DNA of 64,000 nucleotides from Lichina pygmaea (lineage: Eukaryota > Ascomycota > Lichinomycetes > Lichinales > Lichinaceae), in the NCBI GenBank assembly GCA_963422465.1, contig OY730170.1, forward strand, positions 4,502,379 through 4,566,378, read 5' to 3'. The notes beneath the pieces were generated by a model that did no database searches, was not told where the DNA came from, and saw only the letters and a program-made list of their open reading frames with translations. The stretch's first letter is position 1. Every line of letters begins with the position of its first letter. Positions 10,683 to 20,613 of this stretch are shown here, piece by piece. A program made the position numbers and the translations under genes.

Positions 10683-11040
10683 ATCTCCTTGTTGGTGGGT
10701 GTTTCTCACTTTTAGGAGAGGTTTGGTGTTTTATCTCTGATAGACTGGGAGTGCTGGCTTAATCCTAAGTTTTAGTCTCAGGGCTGATTGTTCCAAGGTA
10801 GGTAGGGCTTTGCCCAGTCCTTCAGAATACCTCTGGTCCCTCTCACTCTTGTTGTGGCTGGGTGGTTGGTAGTTGAAGCAAGAAGACATGAGTTCTGGGA
10901 TCACAACTTTTGACCAATAGGCCTGATTCAGAAAAGTGATGGGTTTTCACTCTTGGGAAGTGGGTGGTTTCAGCAAGCTTCGCGACTGGTTTCCAGGACT
11001 TATGACCAAATTCGCTGATTGTCAAAAGTGATGGTCCTTT
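10683..11040 (-). mobile_element. Continuation of LINE 5' flank beyond element B
   Basis: The sequence directly after the CCCTG duplication is the other half of the repeat interrupted by element B. Its opening (ATCTCCTTGTTGGTGG, then CTCACTTTTAGGAG) is nearly repeated at 11250-11290, so this is dispersed repeat DNA. No open frame of interest is present. Confidence 0.5.
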
Positions 11041-11450
11041 GACGATGTGGTACTGGGAAGAGTTTTTTTCGAATTATGCAAACATAGGTCTGTCCAGGTA
11101 GAAGACTGTGAACAGCACTTTCTCCTGGTCTGTCAGGAACTGGGTGGTGTTAAACCGATGTTAAGGCCCAGGCCAGAACAGCTGAGCCAGCCAAAGCAAG
11201 TGTACCAAGGTACACAGAACAATGTTCACCTGACCTGGTGGCAGCCCTGATCTCCTTGTTGGTGGATGTTCCTCACTCTTAGGAGGAGTTTGGTATTTTA
11301 TCCCATATTCTCGCCGGCGCTAGGGAACGTGTACATCCGACCGATGCCGAAACCTCCCACCGCGGCCACCCAGTCAGTCTGGTGGTAGTTGGTGAAGAAC
11401 TGCAGGTACTCTTCTAAGCACTGGTTTGCTTGTTCTGTGGCTCACGCGCT
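11041..11450. mobile_element. Old, decayed Ty3/Gypsy fragments of the element-B family
   Basis: Three pieces match element B with scattered changes. About 11070-11155 resembles part of gag (near 9.97-10.06 kb). About 11158-11243 resembles the LTR end, in the opposite orientation. About 11368-11445 resembles part of integrase (near 5.93-6.01 kb). Many of the differences are CG to TG or CA. These are short scattered relics of an older copy; it is far from whole. Confidence 0.75.
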
Positions 11451-11610
11451 CCTTCCTGCCCCTTCTTCTCCGGCAGCGAACGCTTCGGAGCGTTCATCCT
11501 CGCTAGCGCCTGAGAGAGACGTTCAGCAACGTCATGAAGAAGCAGCCCAGATCAAGTACCTCGTTGATGCCTACTGTGGCTCGGGCCTGTTCAGCGTGAC
11601 GTACGTACGT
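11440..11610 (+). pseudogene. Fragment of TRM2-like tRNA (uracil-5-)-methyltransferase
   Basis: The frame at about 11542-11596 reads QIKYLVDAYCGSGLFSVT. This is the S-adenosylmethionine-binding motif I of the RumA/Trm2 family of tRNA/rRNA 5-methyluridine methyltransferases (fungal Trm2 has YL(V/I)DAYCGSGLF). The residues before it (AHALLPAPSSPAANASERSS and on) are Ala/Ser-rich and uninformative. After SVT the sequence turns into TACGTACGTAACGTACC and no further methyltransferase motif, such as the catalytic Cys region, is seen within several hundred bases. I read this as a displaced exon fragment. A real but heavily spliced gene cannot be excluded. Confidence 0.5.
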
Positions 11611-11804
11611 AACGTACCGCATTGTGTAATAGGGCTAGTTTACATAAAGGTACTTGCTTACGTAAGAGCTACGTGACTCTTAAGTAACTCCCATTACTCC
11701 TGCCCAAACACATCCATACGCCCAGCTACGTAAGGTACTGCTATTGAACGGCAGCTCTATACCAACCTCATGTTCATCTCCAGAACAAGTCGACCGCCCA
11801 ACCG

Positions 11805-13362
11805 ATGCTGGAACGGGTAATCCTGGTCTCCTCCACCACGTCGCCGCTCTCGTTCAGCTGCTCTTCCGTTCGGTGCCGCGGAGACTCACGTGTCTTAGCG
11901 CCTCGTCGTCTCCGCCAGCGTCGACATCTGTCCGTCTCAGCATGGCGTCATTCGCTAGCCATCGCTCAGGCGACTTCAACGACAGCCACCGGCGACAGAC
12001 CCTTACATGCTGTCTCGTTCACGGGCTACCGACCTGCGCTCTCAAGCAGCATTACCGGTAGTGGTGGCGACGATGGTGGGGCCCATGACGTCTCATCTTC
12101 CGCCGGTCAACATCTCCACGACGACTATCGACCGCCGGACGAACGTACTCTCCAGCTAGGGAAGAGTACGTGCTCGACAATGCTCGTTGGGGCTTCGTTG
12201 TGTCTTGCTGTATGACTTGAAACTGGACAGCAGCTGACTTGATCCTGCACCGACTTGCCTAGCCCTTCGGATCCTTCGAGATCGTCTTCCAACTCTATTG
12301 CAGACTCCATTGCCACAGGATATTCTCTCCCCTCAGATCACGCTGCATCTCTTTCCGTCGACGCATCCTCATCTTCCTACGGTTTCGGGCAAGGTTGCTT
12401 ATGTGGCGGCACTCTGGACGGCACCGGTTGTGTGGGGTCGAGTTCCGATATTTGGCAACGTGAGACTGGAAATACTGTCGGAGAGAATGCTTAAAGGACG
12501 GTGCTGTGGGTTTGCCCATGGTGCTTCTGGCATTGGAACAACATTGACATGATTAATGGCAGGGCCGACGACTGCGTCCGGGGGCGGTAACGAGCAGTTC
12601 ATAGTTCGCTGGAGGACCATCGGGAAGAGCAGAGGAAATGCGGCATCCAAGGACAACGGGTTGGGTGGCCGTGGCTCTGGTTCTTCGCTAGCTCCCCGCG
12701 TCTCTCCTTCCCGTTCGGGGTCGGCATCCATCATGAATGGCCCGCGAGATACCATCAAGAAGTACATTGGGAGCACCGCCATCTTGAGCGTAGGTAGCCC
12801 AAGTAGCGGCGATCGTAAAGATGACCCCTTGGAAGAGACCGAAGAGACTGGCGAGTTTGAGGGCCGGTTCATCTTCACCTTTGATGAAAGAGGCCGGATT
12901 CATTCACACACGATCGAGCACGCCGAGGACGACCCCCACGAGGACACGTTGAACAACCCCAGCCTGCGACAGATCACCTTGGTCGACTGGCTGCTCGGGA
13001 AGCTGGGCGGCGGCCACTTGGGCGGATTGCAGGGCGCGGCGGCTTGCAGGAGGGCGGCGGACCTTGCCGGCAGCACCCGCGTGGCGCCCGCCGCGTCGTC
13101 GGCGCCGGCAACGGCAGCGGCGGCACCGCCGTCAAACGGGCTGTGGCGAGCCTCGACGGCGAGCGCAAGCTGCAAGATGGCCGTCCCCTCTGGGAGCCAC
13201 ATGGGCGGCGTCGGGTTTAGGATCGGCAACATCGTCATCGTGCCCAGCCCTCGATCTCCGTCGTCCTACGCGCGTGCAAGTCCCATCAGCATCATTCCTC
13301 ATCCTCGAAGTCCCGGTGGCAGCTTCTTTCCTCCTTTGGAACGAGGTAGCAGAGGGGAATAG
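11805..13362 (+). CDS. Conserved fungal protein, probably mitochondrial (three exons)
   Basis: Exons at 11805-12165, 12263-12520 and 12563-13362 join in frame to 472 residues. The N-terminus is rich in Arg and Ser and lacks acidic residues (VLAPRRLRQRRHLSVS), like a mitochondrial presequence. The conserved core runs RPPDERTLQLGK, then TLRILRDRLPTLLQTPLPQD, ITLHLFPSTHPHLPTVSG, WTAPVVWGRVPIFGNV, FIVRWRTIGKSRG and FIFTFDERGRIHSHTIEHAE, ending near VDWLLGKLGG. Continuity of this core across both splice sites supports the exons. The pattern suggests an NTF2/SnoaL-like fold (compare DUF2358-type proteins), but that is an impression from motif order. Intron 2 is only 42 nt and holds a stop codon. 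The C-terminal 130 residues are low-complexity Ala/Pro/Ser. The function is unknown. Confidence 0.75.
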
Positions 13363-14972
13363 CGTTCGTGTCCCGTGTTCTCCCCTTCCCACTCTTTCTT
13401 CCTAATCCTACGATGAAGTCTTTGGCCTGTTACTTCTCTCCCTACCAGGCTTTTCTCCCTATCAGACTCGGGAGGCCATGGCCTTGGCCTCTCTATTCAC
13501 GTGATCGGCACGGAGATATGAGAAGATATGGATCGGGTCGTATATCCTTGGGACCCGTATTCATGATGACGCTGTCCTTGTAGTCGTCTGCTCGACTGAA
13601 TGATTGCCCTCTGGTAGAACGGAGTTTGGTGTAAGTTGATGATTTGAAGCATATCTCGCCTACTCTTTTTTCCAGCCATTCTCAATGTTCCGTCCTCCTC
13701 TTATTCTCTGTTCCATCCTTCCTTCCACCCGTCGTTATCTTGTTCCACTTATCCTCTTGCCGGCCCTATCTCCCATTCCACCTGACCCTTCTTCCATCTG
13801 CACTATTTCATCTCCTGTCCACTCTTCCTTCCCCTCGCTCATGTCCTCTTGCATGGCTCTTTTCTTCTCTCGTACATGTCCTCTGCTACTCTGCTCCATC
13901 CTCCGTCTCTTCTTCTTCTTCTTCTTCTTCTTCTTCTTCTTCTTCTCTCATCTTCCTCTCTCACACACACATGCATATAACTAAGTACATACCACTCCAT
14001 TCATGATCTATTCACACATCTCACATAGAACTCATGAAGAGACGGAGTTGCTGCAGAGCTGCCACAGAGCAGCCACTCACAGAGTCACTTCCACGCATAA
14101 TCTACATCTACCCAACACTTGTAGACCAAAACTCCAACTCTTACAGATGGAAAGACACTCACTTGGCCCAACAGCCCTGCCACAAGACAACATGCCACAA
14201 GAGGCAATCACCATGTTTGACTACAACTTGAACATCACAGTCTGTAAGATATTCTATTGGTGGTAGTAGCGCAGAAGTACTCATCTCGTTGTGTGCATCT
14301 AGATACTGTAGGTATACTCAACTAACAGTGGTAGCGGGTCTAGGTAAGGCCTAGGGGCCGCTACGCGTAACTCGATCTAGTCGTAATTGACGGAAGATGA
14401 GTTGATCCTCCAGCTAAGGAATGAGGGACTTGCTATGTACTTGAGAGGTTCTGAGACACCTCCCCCCCACTAGGCTCCTTCTCGGTAATGAGCTCCCATC
14501 AGCCCGACTGTCCTCCGAGCCCCGGGAGGCTCTCGGGCTGACCTAGCCGAGGGCCACCGGCGTGCCCGTGACAGACAGGTTAGGTTAGGATAGGATGGTT
14601 GGAAAGGGTTGCGGCTGTTTGAGCATGTGTTGCGGTGGCCGAGGATGATCTGAGATGGTCTTGTTCGATGAGAATTATCGAAGGATAAAAAATCTGTGAT
14701 GGATGAACTAGGAACCAAGAGAGCAGAGGTGCAGTGAGGAAAGGAAGATGGAAGGGATGGGAGAAGGAAGAGGAAAGGAAAAGGAAAGGAAAAGGAAAAG
14801 GAAGAGAGGTGAGTGGGGTGGAGAATGGACAAGAGGAGATGGGGGAAGAGAATCAGATGTAAGGAGGTATCCTTAAGTAGTGTGTGTATTGAAATGGACG
14901 CTTTCATTCATCTGCTTTGCTTTGCTATGGATATTTGTGCTTGTGATCAGGTTCAGCCCTCTCTAGTGACTA
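13363..14972. other. Intergenic, no supported gene
   Basis: It holds a pyrimidine microsatellite (TTC repeats, about 13908-13958), a CpG-poor stretch at about 14030-14260 that looks like repeat debris, a GC-rich block at about 14505-14575 and a purine-rich AAAGG-type tract at about 14765-14810. Open frames here are short and show no recognisable motifs. Confidence 0.6.
13908..13958. repeat. (TTC)n microsatellite
   Basis: About 16 uninterrupted TTC/CTT units lie in the 3' flank of the 11.8-13.4 kb gene. Confidence 0.9.
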
Positions 14973-17590
14973 TCACTCTCCAAAGAGATGGTTCGCCTCG
15001 AGACAGTATCTGCCCTCCTTGACGCGTCCCTGCAGGGGCACATTGTCGTCGAGCCAGCGTCGCTCGAAGCTGCTCTCGCCATTGTCGCCCCCGCCGTCGT
15101 CGTCCGCCGCCGTGGCTCGCCTTTCGAGATCGTACTTGGGCTCCGTCAACCAACAGACGAGCGCCGCGTCCAGAATCCCTCCGAGCACACCCTCGATCGC
15201 ACCTAGCACGGCCCAGCCGATCACGGCCGCGATCAACCCGACCACGTACGCGTAGAGACTGCCGACGCGAGGCCTACCGCTACCGCCGTCGCTACCGCCG
15301 CCGCTACCAACGTCGGTCGAGCTCAAAGCCGATCGCGCCGTCGTGACCCATCCGCCGAAACCTAGCGTTAGGGTCATGATGAAGCGCGTCGCGTGCAGCA
15401 GCAGCTTGGCCAGGCGGTATGGATGCACCGAGCGCGACGTCGACGCGGGTGACGCAAAGAAGTTGGGAGAGTCCATCTGGTTGGCGTTGAGATGCTTGGC
15501 CGAGGTCGCCAACGGCTGAGAGTGGATCGCGGCGTGACTCAGCGTGAGCGGGTGCAAGAGCGTCGTGAGAGAGGCCGGCACGACGGAGTAGGCGATCAGG
15601 CTCATCAGTCCGACGAGTCTCCGCGGGAGCAGCAGCACCGGCAAACGAACCAGCAGGGCGAGTAGCGTCGAGAGGCAGATGGTGCCGAAGCTCGTCGTGC
15701 AGGCGTGGTTGAGCGCAGCGAGCACGACCTGTTGGGACGGCGTGGCTGGGACGGCGCGCCGGTGGAAGTACCACTGGCTGACCGTTGCCGCCGTCGTCGC
15801 CCGCTGGACGCCGCTCGCCACGGCCAGGGTCCACAGGTAAACGAGAGCAAAGTAGACGCCGAGCCACCAGGTACCGGCGTCGAGCACGAAGAGGAGTCTT
15901 CGCGCTTTGCTCCCGCTTCCACTGCCGCTGCCGTCGCCGGCCCGAGAGATGTGCCCGCCCAGGAAGACACGCGTGAACATGGCCATCCAGACCCAGGTCC
16001 ACAGGACGACGACGACGAGCGTGGCGAATCCGAGCAGCAGGAGGGCCGGGTTGGCCGACAAGACCCGACAGCCAAACTCGAGCATCTCGGTCGCCTTCCT
16101 CAACGACCGACGGCCACGGTACACGGTGTACATCCACAACGCAGCTGCGAGGACCGGAAACAGAGACAGCCACCGCATGGCTCGGTCTTGGAAGGACGAG
16201 CCCTGGTAGGGACCCCGAAAGCTGGCGACAAAGGGGTATATCGAGAAGGACGTGAAGATGACGGGGACGGCGACGAGGATGACGTAGATCAAGGGCCGGA
16301 TGAAGGATCGCAGCAGAGACAGCCAGAGCAACGAGACGACGATGGCCACCAGCGTGTCGATGGCCAAAAGATGAAAGGACGAGCGTAGGGTCGTATAGAT
16401 GGTGTCGCCAAGTGGCCGCTTGTTCGGAACAGACGTATGCAGATAAACCAAGAAGAAAGTTGCAAAGAGCGACGCTGCAGAGAGGAAAAACAAGGACGAC
16501 CAGAACGGGTCGTGGGTTGGAGGCTGAGTGGCCGGGTAAGATATGGATTGTGGTATCTTCCTCGAGATCAGCGCGAGACTCGTTCAGGGCAGTAGCCGAC
16601 AGTACTCACCGAAGATGCGTCGGAGCTGGTCCGTCGCGGCCGATCCAAGACGTCTTGTGGCGCGGTGTCGTAGGGAAGAAAGGCGCCGTGGGCGAACCTA
16701 GGAGGCGCATCCTGCTTTCGAAACCGTTGAAAGGCAGGCGGACCATCGGGTGCCCCGTCTACGGCATACTCGTTCGCTGGCTGCCGATATGAGTACCTCG
16801 TCGTCAGCACGTCGTGTCAAGCTCCCGATGCAGCTTTCCGAGCAAGCTCACCTCATCCTCGCCCTCGTCCTCCTCCTGGAAGTCGTCTCTCTCGGCAAGG
16901 CTGGATTCCAGCCTGATATCGACCATCGGCCTTCTCTCGCCGCTCACTGTGGTGTGGATACTAGCAGCCTCGAGGTTCTCTTGGTTGTTCTTTGCTGAGA
17001 GAGCTTCCTTCCGTCGGCTTCGATCCGCCGGGTCGCCCTTCCAACTGCTCTTGATGCCTGCACCACGAAAGTATCCTCTTCGGCGCCCATCATCCACGAG
17101 TTCAGAGCTTCTGCTGACGTTATCGTCGTCGGCCTCAGATGACTCCTCCAGCCTAGCGGCGCCAAACTGTCTCCTGGACCGTTGCAAGGCATACAGGTCG
17201 GCCACTTCACGCTCCCGCTCTGCCTCGTCGTCCTCCTCTCGGAAATCATCTGTCGCGCTGTAGAAAAGCGGTGCTGGGGCGGCAGCACGCGATCCAAAGG
17301 GAAACGGAACGAGGTGCGATGCGGCAGCAGCATACGGGTTGGCCGCGGAGGGTCTTTGCAGATATGATCTCGCGGGAGGGAACCTCGAGGGTCGACCCAG
17401 TCGGTTTGACCGGTCCACTGGCCCCCGCGACGGGTTGGTGGTGCTATCCGAGGAGGTCGGCTGTCCGAAAGACGAGATGCGCGACTGCGACTGGGCCAGA
17501 AAGCGGGAAGCATCTACGGCGGTGACCTGTTAGCCACACGCTCAGTGGCGTCTTGGACGTTGAGCCAGGTGGCATACATTCAGAAAACAT
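14973..17590 (-). CDS. ctl1: CTL-family (choline transporter-like) membrane protein
   Basis: Four exons (17578-17590, 16852-17513, 16610-16780, 14973-16523) join in frame to 798 residues. Exon 1 is only 13 nt and yields the start MFSEYASRFLAQSQSR, which matches the conserved fungal start. The N-terminal 280 residues are hydrophilic and acidic (REEDDEAERERE). About ten to twelve hydrophobic helices follow, from FWSSLFFLSAASLFATFFLV to the C-terminal region. The hallmark EGVLGGILDAALVCW near the C-terminus identifies the CTL/SLC44 family (PF04515). The long N-terminus fits the Ctl1 type rather than the short Pns1 type. Fission yeast Ctl1 acts with Atg9 in autophagy; transport of choline by fungal members is unproven. 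It is divergent from the Rab gene at 18565. Confidence 0.88.
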
Positions 17591-18564
17591 GACGAGCTGT
17601 AGGCCGGCCTACCGCCCAGCCGCCGCACGGATTATTCCCAGCTCTGTTTGAGTAAGATGCAGCGGCGATACCGGAGGACCTATCGAGAGCGTTAGAACAT
17701 CACGCTGGGAGGGAGACATGGCCACAACGTACCCAAGGTTCGGCAGCCGTCAGTCGCATTTAGACAACGAAGTACAACAAAGAGATGGATGTGGTGGTTG
17801 AGGACAACGTCGCTGACGAAGCAAGGCGAAACAGCTGTTGCCTGGGTGCTGCTTCGCCGCCGACGGGGTTAGTCCAGGCGGTGAATCAACGTCGAGATGG
17901 ATATGCCATCATGAATCACGCTCTCGGCTCACCCGACAGTCATGCTGCATAAGTCTGTATACATGATGCATAATTGTATAAAATGCCCCTCCACGCGTAC
18001 TTGGCACGTGCAGCCCAGCTGCCTGATCACGGCCGATGATGCCTTACGTAAGTACGATACGTACTTACGTAACATACATACGTATCAGCAATGTCCATCT
18101 TCGATGTACTCGTAAGGCTGATCTCTGATAGTAATCACTCGTACGTACTACGTATGTACGTACAGATTCGTCTTGAATCGTGTACATTCGTACGGAAGTA
18201 CAGTACTCGTACGGTCCGTAAGTGTCCGCTGGACGGTGTTTGGGAGCTCTACATATTGGGTAAAAAGTCATGAGAATTTTATCCTTGATCTTCCACGATG
18301 TTGGAGAAAGGATGAAAGTATTAGAGGTCTCGGTATATTTGACACACAGTCGCACCGATGCCAATGGCCACTGGTACTCCCATCGGCTTACATCATGCCT
18401 TTGCCTCCAGCTACGTACTCTACACCAGAGGTTCGTGGCGATGCAGCGATACTGAAGCGTCTCGCGCTATAGTTCCAGTAGCTCGAACTGCCAGAGACGA
18501 GACTGAGGTTCCCAAATAAACCTGCGGCTTCCCACGCGATCGTCAATCTCCCTTGTCCTCCCTC
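17591..18564. promoter_or_regulatory. Divergent promoter region between CTL and Rab genes
   Basis: About 970 bp separate the two start codons. The middle (18045-18215) is dense in TACGTA and GTACGT words, including TACGTAAGTACGATACGTAC. No open frame with a family signature was seen. Confidence 0.5.
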
Positions 18565-19619
18565 ATGTCGCGATCATGGGACTACATTGCGAAGCTGGTC
18601 TGTATTGGCGATAGTGGTTGTGGAAAGTCCAGTGTAAGTTGACTCTCTATGATCGACACTCCCTGGTCGACTTCTTGCAACCCAGAGTTGCCCCCCCATC
18701 TCGTCTATGATTAACATCCTTTGTTGATGACCTAAATGGTGATGCATTACACCCACAGCTGACCATCCGCCTCTGCGAAGGCCGATTCTCACCGCAACAC
18801 GATGTCACCATCGGCGTCGAGTTTGGGTCTTGCGTCGTCCCTGTTGGAGGGGGTGGCGCTCAATCGTCGTCGGCCAACGGCACCACAGCGTCGTCTCTAC
18901 GGCGGGCCTTGTCGTCGTCGTCGTCGTCGTCGTCGCAGCCATCGTCTCAAGGACCAAAACACATGAAGCTCTCGCTGTGGGACACTGCGGGCCAGGAGAC
19001 GTATAAATCCGTGACGCGATCCTACTTCCGCGGTGCGAGCGGCGCCCTGCTCGTGTTTGATCTGACCCGACGAGAGAGCTTCCTGCATGCGACGGACTGG
19101 CTGAACGACCTGCGCCAGATTGCCGAGCCAGACATCGTCGTAGTGCTCGTGGGGAACAAGAGCGATCTCGTCGAGGACGGAGAAGAGGAAGGAAACGACG
19201 AAGAGGCAGATGAGCAGCCACAGGGGGCAGCTACCGCGGCCGTCACTGCCGCCGACCCTGCCGAAGCACCCGGCCACGGTCCGTCCGCCCCCGGCAAGGC
19301 CGGTCCGAGACGCCGTCGCCGGCAGGTGACATCCGCCGAAGCGGTGGTGTGGTGCGAGGAGAACGGCGTGCTCCGGTACGTGGAAACGAGCGCGAAGAGC
19401 GGCCACAACGTCGAGCTGGCCTTCCTCGAGCTGGCCAACCGCATCTACGACAACATCGAGGCGGGCAAGTACGATCTCAACGATCGAAGAAGCGGCGTCA
19501 AGGGAGCCGGCGCCGGTGCGGCGGCGGGGCGGCTGGGCGCCAACTCCCCGGCCAGGCCGGTCACTTTGAGGATGAACGACGACGGAGGCGGTGCGAGACG
19601 AGGCGGCGCATGCTGCTAG
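18565..19619 (+). CDS. Rab-family small GTPase, Rab2/Rab4-like, with insertions
   Basis: Two exons (18565-18633, 18759-19619) encode 309 residues, against about 200-220 for most Rabs. It starts MSRSWDYIAKLVCIGDSGCG. The P-loop is GDSGCGKSS, switch II is WDTAGQETYKSVTR, G4 is NKSD and G5 is ETSAK; the C-terminus GACC is a double-Cys geranylgeranylation site. Two insertions explain the length: about 40 Ser/Ala-rich residues between VTIGVEFGS (switch I side) and the DTAGQE strand, coded partly by a TCG repeat, and about 55 acidic then Arg-rich residues after NKSD. The invariant Thr of switch I is in QHDVTIGVEFG. It probably acts in vesicle traffic at the Golgi or endosomes, as Rab2/Rab4 do. The assignment to Rab2 versus Rab4 is not certain. 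Confidence 0.93.
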
Positions 19620-20202
19620 GCACGAATAGCCGGCAATATTCATCCATGTTCATCTCCTCGCCATTCGTTACGACGTCCTCTGCTTTATCTTCTTTCTGTT
19701 CTCTATCCTCTTTCTCGTCTCTCTCTCTCTCTCTCTCTCTTTCGCAGGGGTGGAGCAGGGGAGAGGGTCTGTATTGTTCCGGCGCAGCATATCTTTTCTC
19801 TTCCTTCCCAGCCAGGGGTTTCAAGTTCGAGTCGCTGAATTCAAACCATCGATTCCGAGTCCTTGAATACAAGCCTCTGATTTCCAAGTCTCTGATTTCA
19901 ATCCCGCTGAATCCAAGCCACTCATTTCAAGCCGCTTCTTTCGACCCGCTGTTTCCGTGGCCAAGACTTCTTCCCGCGGCAAGTTCTTCGTACCCATACG
20001 CCAATTAATCATCAATCTTTGGTACCATCTCTCCCTCTCTCTCAGGCAGGACTGCCGAGTACATGACATGACATGAATACCGTCCCCAGTACACCAGTAC
20101 ACTGACACGCTCACGTGGCATACAACCGCCGTTACACACCTCACAGCATACAGGTACACGGGTACTGTACTTAAAACTCTCCCATGTCAAGTAAACAACT
20201 AA
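19620..20202. other. Intergenic with CT microsatellite and TTTCAAG-type degenerate repeats
   Basis: A (TC)n run lies at about 19717-19742. Around 19818-19960 short units like TGATTTCCAAG and TGAATCCAAG recur with an irregular 15-20 bp spacing. No gene is seen. Confidence 0.6.
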
Positions 20203-20402
20203 NNNNNNNNNNNNNNNNNNNNNNNNNNNNNNNNNNNNNNNNNNNNNNNNNNNNNNNNNNNNNNNNNNNNNNNNNNNNNNNNNNNNNNNNNNNNNNNNNN
20301 NNNNNNNNNNNNNNNNNNNNNNNNNNNNNNNNNNNNNNNNNNNNNNNNNNNNNNNNNNNNNNNNNNNNNNNNNNNNNNNNNNNNNNNNNNNNNNNNNNNN
20401 NN
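20203..20402. other. Assembly gap (200 N)
   Basis: Exactly 200 undetermined bases, the usual placeholder for a gap of unknown size. It lies at the 3' end of PMT2. Confidence 1.
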
Positions 20403-20568
20403 CCGAAGCTAATGTGACGGAAGACGATGAAGACGCCGACGACGAGCGCGTACAGGGCGCCGTAGACGGCCCATTGCATGTTGCGCGGCAGCGGCCGGGT
20501 CAGATGATCCAAGACGAAGCCGAAGACGAGAACGGCAAAGTAGAGGGCCGGATACTGGGTGTGTCGTG

Positions 20569-20613
<45 letters not shown>

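Noticed and set aside
15304-16173. A 289-codon minus-strand frame and a 227-codon plus-strand frame inside the CTL gene
   Set aside because: Both are out-of-frame or antisense shadows; the 506-codon frame has the CTL helices and signature.
16944-17513. Alternative minus-strand frame starting MLPAFWPSRS
   Set aside because: Another phase of the CTL exon 2. The spliced MFSEYASRFLAQSQSR start matches the family.
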